Source: JAFGPL01 sp963781805
GTDB lineage: Bacteria; Bacteroidota; Bacteroidia; Bacteroidales; UBA10428
Reading direction: 5' to 3'
DNA length: 64,000 nucleotides
Assembly (NCBI GenBank): GCA_963781805.1
Contig: CAWAHF010000004.1
Span: 1,054,001-1,118,000, forward strand
The notes below the pieces were generated by a model that saw only the letters and a program-made list of their open reading frames with translations, did no database searches and was not told the origin of the DNA. Below are positions 43,809-52,333 of the stretch, in pieces. The position numbers were made by a program, and so were the translations under genes. How positions within the stretch are numbered: position 1 is the stretch's first letter; every line of letters begins with the position of its first letter.

Positions 43809-44153
43809 ATGGCGAGAGAAATAATTTTCCATGGGGATTATTTTCTGGACTTTTATAAGAATCTGGATATTAAGGTTAAACAAAAGATTCAATATGTTTT
43901 TGAGTTAATAAAACAGGTAAATATGATACCTGAAAGATTCTTAGCTCCGATGACTGGGTACGAAGGATTATTTGAGATAAGAATTGAGTATCAATCAAAT
44001 ATTTACAGAATATTTTGTTGTTTTGATGCTGAACAGTTGGTGGTATTATTTAATGGTTTCCAAAAGAAAACACAGAAAACACCTAAGCAGGAAATTGAGA
44101 AGGCAATGCGATTGAAAAAGGAATATTTTGAACTTAAAAACAGAAAGCAATGA
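43809..44153 (+). CDS. RelE/HigB-family toxin
   Basis: A 114-residue RelE-fold protein of the HigB/Gp49 type: FYKNLDIKVKQKIQYVFELI, then FLAPMTGYEGLFEIRIEYQS and NIYRIFCCFDAEQLVVLFNG with a lysine-rich C-terminal helix (KKTQKTPKQEIEKAMRLKKE). The LFEIRxE...YRIFxxFD core is diagnostic. Such toxins cut mRNA on the ribosome. It overlaps the XRE gene by four bases (ATGA). The toxin-first order is that of higBA systems. Confidence 0.88.
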   Translation: MAREIIFHGDYFLDFYKNLDIKVKQKIQYVFELIKQVNMIPERFLAPMTGYEGLFEIRIEYQSNIYRIFCCFDAEQLVVLFNGFQKKTQKTPKQEIEKAMRLKKEYFELKNRKQ

Positions 44154-44449
44154 CAGATTACAAAAATATAAAGACATTTGACCAGCTTCTTGAAAAAGAA
44201 TATGGCAAGATAGGTACTGAACAAAGGAATGAATTTGAAGAAAAGGCACAAATGTTCATTATCAGTGAAATGCTAAAAGAAGCGAGAAAAGAAGCCAAAA
44301 TGACCCAAGAACAATTGGCAGAAAAATCTGGCACGAAAAAAAGTTACATTTCAAAGATTGAGAATGCTAAGGGAAATATTCAATTATCTACCTTGATAAG
44401 AATATTTGAAAAAGGATTAAACAGGAAGATTGGTCTAACATTTCTATAA
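44150..44449 (+). CDS. XRE-family antitoxin (HigA-like)
   Basis: A 99-residue protein with an N-terminal toxin-contact region (about 1-35) and a C-terminal Cro/CI helix-turn-helix (about 38-95: ARKEAKMTQEQLAEKSGTKK, SYISKIENAKGNIQLSTLIR). It should bind and neutralise the RelE-like toxin and repress the pair through the palindrome overlapping the promoter. Its stop codon lies inside the right-hand copy of a 19-bp imperfect inverted repeat that frames the module. Confidence 0.9.
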   Translation: MTDYKNIKTFDQLLEKEYGKIGTEQRNEFEEKAQMFIISEMLKEARKEAKMTQEQLAEKSGTKKSYISKIENAKGNIQLSTLIRIFEKGLNRKIGLTFL

Positions 44450-44456
44450 AAAATAA

Positions 44457-44588
44457 CGCACCACATGACAATATAGCAAATTGAGGTTGAATGGATTATG
44501 TCAACTTTTTATTCCCAAATGAGCTTTAATCTCAATGGACAATTTTGTGCTCTGAAAACCCCAACTTGCCATATTGCAAAACGTTGCG
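44457..44588. repeat. attC-like imperfect hairpin after the HigBA pair
   Basis: Left arm 44457-44488 (starting CGCACCACATGACAATATAG) and right arm 44557-44588 (ending GCAAAACGTTGCG) are inverted copies with about 23 of 32 matches. Mismatches cluster between an outer CGCA/GCG block and an inner CAATATAGCAAATTG block. Size and outer/inner box layout recall integron attC sites, but the canonical GTTRRRY core is not matched cleanly. Confidence 0.35.
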
Positions 44589-44616
44589 GGCAACCCTAAA
44601 AAACACACTACATACA

Positions 44617-45012
44617 ATGAGAAACATAAAATTGATTTTATTGGGAATGATAATTACGATTAATTTATCAGCTCAGACATAGAGGAGAACAATAAAACTA
44701 TCTGGTACCATTTCGGACAAATATCCGATTATGATGACCTTGACTTTCAATGGTGATAAAGTTCTTGGATTTTATTTCTATGAAAAATTTAAGACAAAGA
44801 TTTTATTGGTAGGTCAAATTGAAAGAGACAAGATTACTTTAAATGAATCTCCAGATTACGAATCAGAATTCAAAATTGGATTTATTGGCGATTTAAAAAG
44901 TGATTCTTTTTCTGGTGTTTGGACTGATAAAGACAAAAACAAAACTTTGAATTTTAAAACAACTATTGATTCCCTCATCTGGCGCAAGGCTCCCGCCTTG
45001 TGCATATTTTAA
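44617..45012 (+). pseudogene. Broken secreted-protein gene cut by a family A repeat
   Basis: A signal peptide MRNIKLILLGMIITINLSAQ begins at 44617 and is followed by an in-frame TAG at 44680-44682. The same frame then continues RRTIKLSGTISDKYPIMMTL to FSGVWTDKDKNKTLNFKTTI, a lipocalin-like or beta-rich domain with the GDLKSDSFSGVWTD pattern. The native sequence ends where repeat copy 4 begins (about 44977), and the last residues WRKAPALCIF are encoded by the repeat. Both ends are thus damaged. Family not recognised. Confidence 0.6.
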
Positions 45013-45190
45013 AATGCTCCTCTTTATCACATATTAAGACTCTCCTCTATGAAATTTTTTGTCTTCAACTGTAACTCACAATGGCTATTTCAGAAAATTT
45101 TGTAATTTGCTTTCTGAAAGGAAATAAAGTTGAGCTTTTATTCGCTCATATAGTAGTTGTGTGTAATTTTAAATTGTCCTGAAAAATTAC
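44977..45190 (+). repeat. Dispersed repeat family A, copy 4
   Basis: TCTGGCGCAAGGCTCCCGCC, short frame MKFFVFNCNSQWLFQKIL, and the same 3' module as copy 1 (AAAGTTGAGCTTTTATTCGC to CCTGAAAAATTAC). It ends seven bases before the next gene's start at 45197. Confidence 0.7.
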
Positions 45191-45196
45191 CTTGAT

Positions 45197-45976
45197 ATGA
45201 AAAGGATAAAAATTTTAACTGTTTTATTATTAATCTTTACCGTATTAAATTCCTTAGCTCAATCAAAATGGAGCATAGGTTTATGCAGTTATCCCAAAAT
45301 AGATAACCGAATAATTTTGCCGGAAAAAAATTCTAAAGAATATGTAGATTATAGAAATGATAATGAAACATATAACTTGGGATTGGATTATGGCTTCGAT
45401 ATTCAATATATGATAGCTGATAATTGGGGAATTGGCAGTGGATTATTTTTTTCTTTTAAAAGTTATAAAACTGAGGAAGATAGACTCATTGACCCTTGCT
45501 TCTCTCCGATAACCTGTGGATACAATACCGAATTTTATACTTACAAATTTAAATATCTGCAGGTACCGATTCATGTGATATGGAATAAAAAGACTGATAA
45601 ATTATTGTCTTTTCAATTTTCCGGTGGATTATCAATTAATTATAGATTAGAGAATAAGGTAATATATACTTTAAATGGGACGACCGAGGAAAATAATGAA
45701 AATGAAATCACCAGAGATTTTGACGGTAATATTAATTCATTTGATATCGCAGTAGATTTAGGATTAGGACTAACTATTGGATTAACCAAAAATATTGACC
45801 TTAGAATTATACCTTCTTTAAATTTTTCGGTGATACCTTATCAAAATGAAGATATTAAAAATCATTTATACAATATAAATTTGTTTAGAGATGTAAATAA
45901 GGATACTAAAGAATTAATGTATTCCATGGGTTTATCAGTTAGTTTGAGATATAATTTATTTAAAGAGAAGAATTGA
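45197..45976 (+). CDS. Outer-membrane beta-barrel protein (PorT-like)
   Basis: Signal peptide (MKRIKILTVLLLIFTVLNSL, cleavage after AQ) followed by alternating amphipathic strands typical of the eight- to ten-strand 'porin family/PorT' barrels: WGIGSGLFFSFKSYK, KFKYLQVPIHVIW, LGLGLTIGLTKNIDLRIIPS and a terminal YSMGLSVSLRYNLF ending. The Tyr-Asn-Leu-Phe end resembles a BAM recognition signal. Role unknown. The start lies directly after repeat A copy 4, which must therefore provide its leader or promoter. Confidence 0.78.
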   Translation: MKRIKILTVLLLIFTVLNSLAQSKWSIGLCSYPKIDNRIILPEKNSKEYVDYRNDNETYNLGLDYGFDIQYMIADNWGIGSGLFFSFKSYKTEEDRLIDPCFSPITCGYNTEFYTYKFKYLQVPIHVIWNKKTDKLLSFQFSGGLSINYRLENKVIYTLNGTTEENNENEITRDFDGNINSFDIAVDLGLGLTIGLTKNIDLRIIPSLNFSVIPYQNEDIKNHLYNINLFRDVNKDTKELMYSMGLSVSLRYNLFKEKN

Positions 45977-45984
45977 AAAAAACT

Positions 45985-46146
45985 ACCCCCTGCTGGTTGG
46001 AGTTTACCCACTGCGTGCATGAAATCGCTGCGCTAGGTTATTCGCTTTGCTTATGAAATCCTCTAACCGGCGCAAGGTTCCTGCCTTGTGCCTGTGTAAA
46101 ACAGCTCCCTTTTATCGCATATTTAGTTTTACTTCAATGAAAATTG
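45985..46146 (+). repeat. Dispersed repeat family A, copy 5
   Basis: Carries the 5' module seen in copy 1 (CTGCTGGTTGGAGTTTACCC, TTCGCTTTGCTTATGAAAT) and the core up to ACTTCAATGAAAATTGAG, where it stops: the short frame and 3' module are missing. Confidence 0.7.
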
Positions 46147-46219
46147 AGTTTACCTAATTATGTAATCAGTGGCAGCCTGCATTCATGGATAAACATTCCA
46201 TATTTCTTACAAAAGTTTT

Positions 46220-46227
46220 TATATTTG
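46220..46227 (+). promoter_or_regulatory. Possible -7 box for the AraC-type regulator
   Basis: TATATTTG matches TAnnTTTG and lies about 50 bp before the preferred start at 46279. No TTTG at the expected -33 position. Confidence 0.4.
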
Positions 46228-46278
46228 CGGATATTAAGTAAAACAAATAAAAGTTTAATAAAATGCCTTATGCTGCTG

Positions 46279-47316
46279 ATGAGTCCAATAAGAATATTTG
46301 AAGTTTCAATTGCATCAATAGGTATTGTAAATTGTTTTATTACAGCTGTTATTTTACTCTTTGCAAAAAGAGGAAACATACATGCAAACAGAATATTAAC
46401 TATTCTTTTAATAGCAGTATGCCTAAAACTAAACTTTGCAATAATTACAAATTTCAAAGAGGATTTTGGGTTGACAGGTATAATATTTTATCTCCTAAGT
46501 AAAGCAGCTTATATTTCTTTTGGCCCCCTTCTTTTTATCTATTTTAGGACATTGTTAAAAAAAACAACCCGTGTTTTACTCATTATTGCAATGTTTGCCC
46601 CGGCGCTCTCACCATTTATGGGCTATTTATTCAAGTTTAAATTGCCTTTAATGGTTATGCAGGTATATTTTCTTACGTTCTTAATAATTATTTACATATT
46701 TCTCAGGAAAGCGTATTTTAATAATGAAAAGGTCAAATATCGTAAGTTAGAGGGATTCTATGTTAAAACGTTTTTTGGAGGATTTACTTTAATTTGGTTT
46801 ACAGTGAATTTTTTGTTCTTTACTAAAAAGATGTATTTTCTTGAATTAGCATTAATATTTACAGTATCTTTTTATATTATCTTTTATCTGGCTGTAAAAC
46901 ATTTCTGGATGAATAAGGGTGATGATATGGAGTTCCCTAAATATAAAAATTCAAACCTTTCGGATCATGAAGGAAATGAAATACTGTTAATGCTTAATAA
47001 ATTAATGGAAGATGAACATTTATATAAAGAATCTGAAATTACCCTCCCGAAAATAGCAGGAATATTAAAAATTAATACACATAAACTCTCTCAGGTTATT
47101 AATCAACGAATGAATATGACATTTAATCAATATATTAATTCATATAGAATAAATGCCATTAAGAAAAAATTAGTGTCGCCGGATTATAAGGATACAAAAA
47201 TTATAAGTATTGCATTCGATTATGGTTTTAATTCTTTAACATCTTTTAATTCTACATTTAAGAAATTTACAAATTACACCCCTTCACAATTCAGGAATAA
47301 TAATATTCTGAATTAG
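46279..47316 (+). CDS. AraC-family regulator with N-terminal membrane domain
   Basis: About six to seven membrane helices (first ~225 residues, beginning MSPIRIFEVSIASIGIVNCF) are followed by a cytoplasmic AraC DNA-binding domain: EITLPKIAGILKINTHKLSQ, FNQYINSYRINAIKKKLVSP, ISIAFDYGFNSLTSFNSTFK and KFTNYTPSQFR. Such proteins probably sense a membrane or external signal and control nearby genes. An open frame extends upstream to 46144 but begins inside sequence next to a repeat, so I chose 46279 (46270 is also possible), which fits the -7 box at 46220. Possible targets are the T9SS cargo and PL10 genes downstream; this is inference. Confidence 0.82.
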   Translation: MSPIRIFEVSIASIGIVNCFITAVILLFAKRGNIHANRILTILLIAVCLKLNFAIITNFKEDFGLTGIIFYLLSKAAYISFGPLLFIYFRTLLKKTTRVLLIIAMFAPALSPFMGYLFKFKLPLMVMQVYFLTFLIIIYIFLRKAYFNNEKVKYRKLEGFYVKTFFGGFTLIWFTVNFLFFTKKMYFLELALIFTVSFYIIFYLAVKHFWMNKGDDMEFPKYKNSNLSDHEGNEILLMLNKLMEDEHLYKESEITLPKIAGILKINTHKLSQVINQRMNMTFNQYINSYRINAIKKKLVSPDYKDTKIISIAFDYGFNSLTSFNSTFKKFTNYTPSQFRNNNILN

Positions 47317-47465
47317 TTAATACAAAATAGCAATATATTTAAAATAGATGACATCGGCATTTATTTAAAAAAACAGTGGCATATTTATAAATATGTAAGT
47401 AGTTTTCAGTTTCCTTCCTCATTTTTACAATTAAAAATTATATTAAAACCTAAAAAATATAAAAA

Positions 47466-48635
47466 ATGAGAACCCAAATTTCTAAACGTATGATTTTGGT
47501 AGCAATTTTAATTTCATTTTTTTTCGGAAATCTGAAATTGTCTGCATCTGATACAGTAAAAATATATTACAGACATCTTGTGTATAATCATGTTAGTCCT
47601 TATTTTGCTTATAAAGGCAGCTATCAGATTAATGAGGTACAAGCTGGTAAAATGCGCCATTATTGTTTTTGCTATTTGGATAATCGTTTGGTTAAAATTA
47701 TTTCGAAAGGAAATGATTGGAAAATCCATGCACTTGCTTTTATTGGTGCACCGATAGCAAATATAAGCTATGAAACAGGTAAGGAAATATGGAAATTTTA
47801 CAATGAAAAAGGAGCCCCGACAGTAAATTATAGAGGAGTATATGTTGAAGAATATGAACTCGCGAACAATGAAAGAAAATCCCTCAAATTTTATAACTCA
47901 TCCGGCGAACCAATGCTAAGCAACTGGGGTATATGGGAATATACATGGAAAAAAAGAGATTCGTTGATTGTTGAAAGCAGGTTTAATAAAACGAACGATC
48001 TCATGTCATTATCAAGTTATTTCCCTTTCAGGATTACAGGATTTGCAATAGGTGAAAATGGATTTTCGAAAGTATGTTATAACCTGGGTGAAAATGGCTT
48101 TGCCATAACAAATAGCAGTGAGGGTATAGCTTGTTATCGCGATAATTATGATGATAATAATAATCATACAAAGTATACATATTATAATAAGGTTGGAATT
48201 AAAGTTAAAAATACCGGGGGCTATACTACATCTGTAAAAACTTATGATTCATTGGGATATATGATAAAAGAATTTTTTTTAGATAATACAACAATATTAA
48301 GCAGTAAAACATATAATTATAATTCGTTTGGAGATATTTATTATGACGGACACACAACAATTTCGCAAAATCAATACATTAATTTAAATATTGAAATATA
48401 TCCCAATCCCTGTATCGATAAAATACTTGGTATTAATATTGCTGATCAATATTGCGGTGAAGTGGGTATAAATATTTATAGTATTGAAGGTAAAATAAAA
48501 TCTTCTTATAAACTATTAAAGCAAGAATATCAGACTGACTTTACTATTCCGATAATTGATTTATCAACCGGAATATATTTTATAGAATTTCGATTAGATA
48601 GAAACATCAATTTTAAAAGGCTCGTTGTTTTGTAA
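47466..48635 (+). CDS. Secreted T9SS cargo of unknown function
   Basis: Signal peptide (MRTQISKRMILVAILISFFF), a central region of loosely repeated 'new-line' motifs (KFYNEKGAPTVNYRGVY, LKFYNSSGEPMLSNWGIWEY, YYNKVGIKVKNTGGYTTSVK) similar to YD/WG-type wrapping repeats, and a type A T9SS C-terminal domain (about 315-389, EIYPNPCIDKILGI ... GIYFIEFRLDRNINFKRLVV). It should be exported and attached to the cell surface. No catalytic motif seen. A weak terminator follows. Confidence 0.75.
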   Translation: MRTQISKRMILVAILISFFFGNLKLSASDTVKIYYRHLVYNHVSPYFAYKGSYQINEVQAGKMRHYCFCYLDNRLVKIISKGNDWKIHALAFIGAPIANISYETGKEIWKFYNEKGAPTVNYRGVYVEEYELANNERKSLKFYNSSGEPMLSNWGIWEYTWKKRDSLIVESRFNKTNDLMSLSSYFPFRITGFAIGENGFSKVCYNLGENGFAITNSSEGIACYRDNYDDNNNHTKYTYYNKVGIKVKNTGGYTTSVKTYDSLGYMIKEFFLDNTTILSSKTYNYNSFGDIYYDGHTTISQNQYINLNIEIYPNPCIDKILGINIADQYCGEVGINIYSIEGKIKSSYKLLKQEYQTDFTIPIIDLSTGIYFIEFRLDRNINFKRLVVL

Positions 48636-48654
48636 TAAGTTCATCGGAATTAAG

Positions 48655-48679
48655 AATTACCAATTATCAGGGTAATTTT
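48655..48679 (+). terminator. Weak terminator after the T9SS cargo gene
   Basis: Stem AATTACC (48655-48661) with GGTAATT (48671-48677), followed by TT and C. Short stem and short T-run make this uncertain. Confidence 0.35.
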
Positions 48680-48688
48680 CTTGATTTA

Positions 48689-48840
48689 CTGCTGGTGTTT
48701 ATCCTCCTAACTGGCGTAAGGTTCCTGTCTTGTCCTGTGTTAAACAGCTTCCTTTTTCGCATATTTAGCATATCCTCAATGATAATTTTTGCCTTCAATG
48801 GTGTCTCATAACGGCTATTTTAGAAATTAAGAAATTTACT
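48689..48840 (+). repeat. Dispersed repeat family A, copy 6
   Basis: CTGCTGGTG start, core CTGGCGTAAGGTTCCTGTC, short frame degraded (MIIFAFNGVS then stop). Lies upstream of the PL10 promoter. Confidence 0.65.
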
Positions 48841-48883
48841 TTTTTCAGCAGTAAGCGTATCCGTTAAAACGAAAATAATTCAT

Positions 48884-48891
48884 TAAATTTG
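48884..48891 (+). promoter_or_regulatory. Possible -7 box for the PL10 gene
   Basis: TAAATTTG matches TAnnTTTG, 43 bp before the start codon. The -33 element is not evident. Confidence 0.4.
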
Positions 48892-48934
48892 TGGTATTAT
48901 TATTCATCTAACGAAAAATCTAAAATAATAGGAC

Positions 48935-50806
48935 ATGAAGTATTCGACGCTTTATATTTTTTTTGTTTCAATATGCATTTTATTAAGCTTAAATATTCAG
49001 GCAGGTACCGTGCTGGAATCAGATTGGAAGTATGTGGTTAGCGGTAGTTGTAGCGACCAAACCGTTGGCTGGTGGAGCTCTTCTGAAGCCATTCGTATTG
49101 CCGAAAATGTTCTCTTATATCAAAGAGATATTGGTGGATGGCCAAAAGATACCAAAATGCAATTGGTGTTAACGCAAGCACAAAAGGATGCCTTAATTGC
49201 AGCTAAACCCAGTAAAGCCGGGGGGTATTGTACGATTGATAATGGTGCCGTGTTGTATGAGCTAACTTACCTTTCAAAAGTGTATGCAGCAATTTCAGAT
49301 GTAGCTTTCAAAGCAGAAATAAAAACAGGTTTTTTAAAGGGAATTCAATATTTATTGGATGCACAATACGATAATGGCGGCTGGCCTCAGTTTTATCCAT
49401 TACGAAATGGTTATTGGGACCATATCACCTATAACGATAATGCCATGGTGCATGTAATGAATATCCTCAGGCATGTATACCAGAAAGATAGCGAGTATTC
49501 TATTATAGCTGCGGACAGTACCGTTGCAGATGCCAATGCTGCTTTCAATAAAGGTGTCGAGTGTATGCTAAATACCCAGTATTATCAGCAAGGCCTGCTA
49601 ACATCATGGTGTGCTCAGCATGATGAAGTTACACTTGCACCTGTACTGGCAAGATCTTACGAATTGCCTTCTTTAAGTGGTGCAGAGGCAGGAGATCTGC
49701 TTATTTTTCTAATGACACTGGATAATCCTTCCTATCAACTTAGAAGGGCCATTTACTATGGTGTCAATTGGTTCGATGATGTGAGAATTGTAGGGTATAA
49801 GGTTGAAGGTTTTGTTAATACAGATGGTTTGAACGACCGGCGAGTGGTAGCTGATGTGAATGCACCAGACATGTGGGCAAGATTTTATACCTTAGAAGAC
49901 AATACCCCGTTTTTCTGTGACAGAGACGGTATTAAAAAATACTCCCTGGCGGAAATTGGCTACGAAAGACGAAATGGCTATAGTTGGTATGGGAATAAAG
50001 GATTTGCTGTGTTTTCAGCATACAATACCTGGTATTCCAACTGGGGCTCGAATACCGAGCAGGAAACAATTATTACTTCGCCTGTTTCCGAGGCTATTCA
50101 TTTAACTATCGATACAATTCCAGTGAAAGCCAATGCCAATGAATATGCTTTTGGCTGCATAAAAAAATTCGAGCTTTATATTGATGACATATATATTAGA
50201 GATTATGCTTCAGCTAAGATAGATACGCTTGTTGCCAACCTTGCTGTTGGCCCTCATTCAATTAGTGTAAAATCGACTGACGATAAGGGGTACATCACCG
50301 GCGACACCAGTATGTTTAGTGTGGTTACCGGTTATTCCTTAACGATTAATAGTGGTTCCGGCAATGGTTATTACGCTGAAGGCGCCGAAGTGAATATTAA
50401 GGCAGGTACTCCTCCAGACGGCAAAGAGTTTGAGAAATGGACAGGGGATACAATCTTTGTGACTGATGTAAATAATGCAAGCACAACGGTAACTATGCCG
50501 GCAAGCGATCTTTCATTAACAGCAGTGTATAAGGACAAAATATCCGGCATATTGGATAATATTGCAAAGGGGAAAGAGCTACGCTGCTATCCAAATCCGG
50601 TTAATTCAAGTTTTTCAATTGATTTAAGTTCCATCGGAAACTCAACTATTGAGATATATAATTTTGAAGGACAAATAGTTTATCAAACGAAAGTAAACAG
50701 AGGAATTCATAACCTTAATGATCATGGACTTACAACAGGAATTTATTTGGTAAAAGTAACTGATGAAAAAAATATCATTTATACTCAAAAAATAATAATA
50801 AAATAG
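48935..50806 (+). CDS. PL10 pectate lyase with InlB-like repeat and T9SS sorting domain
   Basis: After a signal peptide (to about 24) the segment 35-370 is a PL10 (alpha/alpha)3-type pectate lyase: AENVLLYQRDIGGWPKDTKM, TIDNGAVLYELTYLSKVY, GIQYLLDAQYDNGGWPQFYP, ITYNDNAMVHVMNILRHV and MWARFYTLEDNTPFFCDRDG. It cleaves polygalacturonate by Ca2+-dependent beta-elimination. An Ig-like region, a divergent InlB-type repeat (about 470-535, GYYAEGAEVNIKAGTPPDGK, FEKWTGD) and a type A T9SS C-terminal domain (about 550-623) follow. The product is thus a surface-displayed pectin depolymerase, consistent with the arabinan and galactan enzymes elsewhere in the window. It stands alone on its transcript. Confidence 0.9.
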   Translation: MKYSTLYIFFVSICILLSLNIQAGTVLESDWKYVVSGSCSDQTVGWWSSSEAIRIAENVLLYQRDIGGWPKDTKMQLVLTQAQKDALIAAKPSKAGGYCTIDNGAVLYELTYLSKVYAAISDVAFKAEIKTGFLKGIQYLLDAQYDNGGWPQFYPLRNGYWDHITYNDNAMVHVMNILRHVYQKDSEYSIIAADSTVADANAAFNKGVECMLNTQYYQQGLLTSWCAQHDEVTLAPVLARSYELPSLSGAEAGDLLIFLMTLDNPSYQLRRAIYYGVNWFDDVRIVGYKVEGFVNTDGLNDRRVVADVNAPDMWARFYTLEDNTPFFCDRDGIKKYSLAEIGYERRNGYSWYGNKGFAVFSAYNTWYSNWGSNTEQETIITSPVSEAIHLTIDTIPVKANANEYAFGCIKKFELYIDDIYIRDYASAKIDTLVANLAVGPHSISVKSTDDKGYITGDTSMFSVVTGYSLTINSGSGNGYYAEGAEVNIKAGTPPDGKEFEKWTGDTIFVTDVNNASTTVTMPASDLSLTAVYKDKISGILDNIAKGKELRCYPNPVNSSFSIDLSSIGNSTIEIYNFEGQIVYQTKVNRGIHNLNDHGLTTGIYLVKVTDEKNIIYTQKIIIK

Positions 50807-50870
50807 AAATACGAATCATACACCCCATACCTGTGTCATGTCAAGAATTAAAAAGTGAGCTGGTCGTTCC

Positions 50871-50903
50871 GAACTCCCGTCTGGCTGGCCTCGGCGGGAG
50901 TTC
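50871..50903. repeat. Hairpin of the GAACTCCCG type in the gap after PL10
   Basis: GAACTCCCG and CGGGAGTTC (9 bp, 15-nt loop) lie in a more GC-rich patch of the 347-bp gap 50807-51153. No T-run. The remainder of the gap shows nothing recognisable. Confidence 0.5.
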
Positions 50904-51153
50904 AGGGTGACTAGATGACTTAATAATATTAACATTACACTAGTCCAAGCTTATTGGCAAAACCAAAAAATAGTTCAAGTGCCTATCGTTCGTTGAATAG
51001 ACCCGGGAAAAAGGATCCTTGACACACTATGAATAGCCAATGATACTTTCAGATTAAAAATTACAGCATGATTATTTGATTTTAACCCTTCAATTATATT
51101 GATTCATCCTTACTCATTCATAAGTTACTCACCTGTTTTTTTCGTCCGATGCA

Positions 51154-52239
51154 TTATTTATTTTTTGATATTTTTTTAAACCAGGGCATTTTTTTACTGC
51201 CAAATTCGCTGCTTAGCAATAAGCCGAAGGGTTTGAGCGAATCCACATTATCGAAAATAACCTTGAGAATCGCCATGCCGGGGATAAAGAGTATCATGCC
51301 GGGGATACCCCAAATCAAAGCCCCCGTAAAAATAGCAATCAGGGCAAACAACGGATTCAACCGTACATTCGAACCCACTATATTCGGCGTAATGATATTC
51401 CCTTCGAGCGCCTGAACAAACATGTACCAGAATAACACAAAAATTGCCGTCCACGGATGAGTGTGATTTAAAAGTGCATATAAAAAAGGAAGGAGTCCGC
51501 CGATAAAAGTCCCAATATAGGGGATAATTGCCAGAAAGGCAGCAAAATAACCAAATAAAAAAGCATAATCCAGACCAATTATCCAAAGTCCTATCCCATT
51601 GAGGGACCCGAGTATCAGAATCACTAAAAACAGTCCGAAAAAATATTTTTGTCCGACTTTCTGAATCGTCATGATGATCCGTGATGCATTTTCTTTTTCT
51701 TCAGCAGGAAAATAATAAAGAATCAGATTTTTAAATGAGCTACGGTATAAAAGAAATAAAAAGGTAAAGACCACAGTCATAATTATTGAAGCGATAATCC
51801 CTGTGGATGTACTAATCGTATTTTCAATTAACTTTCCCGAACCCAGTAAATTATATGAGTTACTTCTCACTATTTTTGCCAGGTCCAACCTTCCGTGTAA
51901 AATCGTATCATCAATTAGTTTAATAAACTTGTCAATGGATGTTTGAAGATGCTCACCGAAATTTTTAATATTGTTAATCAGGTGGTAAAACTGCGTTCCA
52001 AAGAAATATACTATACCCGTAATTATAATGATTACAACAAAATAGGTTAGTATAATAGATAAAATGCGGTTTAATTTATGCTCAAAAAACTTGCACAGCG
52101 GATAAAGTAAAAATGCAATGAACATTGAAAAAGCAAGTGGTATAAGAATGTTTCTTCCAAAATGCATTATGGCAAGAATAAACGACAGGATTACAACCAG
52201 TTTGGCAATCTTTGATAAATTTATTTTAATCTCATTCAT
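51154..52239 (-). CDS. AI-2E family membrane permease
   Basis: A 361-residue protein with the eight-helix layout of the AI-2E/PerM family: N-terminal pair (LVVILSFILAIMHFGRNILI), a large soluble segment (about 85-150), then the conserved LIYYFPAEEKENA region, LNGIGLWIIGLDYAFLFGYF, IIPYIGTFIGGLLPFLYALL and the C-terminal EGNIITPNIVGSNVRLNPLF motif. Family members have been linked to autoinducer export or Na+/H+ exchange; the transported species here is unknown. It is divergently oriented to the small YtxH operon, with 232 bp between the two starts. Confidence 0.88.
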   Translation of the reverse strand: MNEIKINLSKIAKLVVILSFILAIMHFGRNILIPLAFSMFIAFLLYPLCKFFEHKLNRILSIILTYFVVIIIITGIVYFFGTQFYHLINNIKNFGEHLQTSIDKFIKLIDDTILHGRLDLAKIVRSNSYNLLGSGKLIENTISTSTGIIASIIMTVVFTFLFLLYRSSFKNLILYYFPAEEKENASRIIMTIQKVGQKYFFGLFLVILILGSLNGIGLWIIGLDYAFLFGYFAAFLAIIPYIGTFIGGLLPFLYALLNHTHPWTAIFVLFWYMFVQALEGNIITPNIVGSNVRLNPLFALIAIFTGALIWGIPGMILFIPGMAILKVIFDNVDSLKPFGLLLSSEFGSKKMPWFKKISKNK

Positions 52240-52333
52240 TTTACTTTCACTAAACCATTAAACCAATACAAAAAACAATCCAGTTCAGGAAGTTATAAGA
52301 ATTTAAGTGGTTGGTCCGGAAAATTGTGTAACA

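Noticed and set aside
44457..44588. Claim of a true integron at 42-45 kb
   Set aside because: No integrase gene or clean GTTRRRY core site is visible; retained only as an attC-like observation.
34259..48840. The regularly recurring repeats considered as a CRISPR array
   Set aside because: Copies are 130-300 bp, kilobases apart, modular and without uniform spacers or cas genes.
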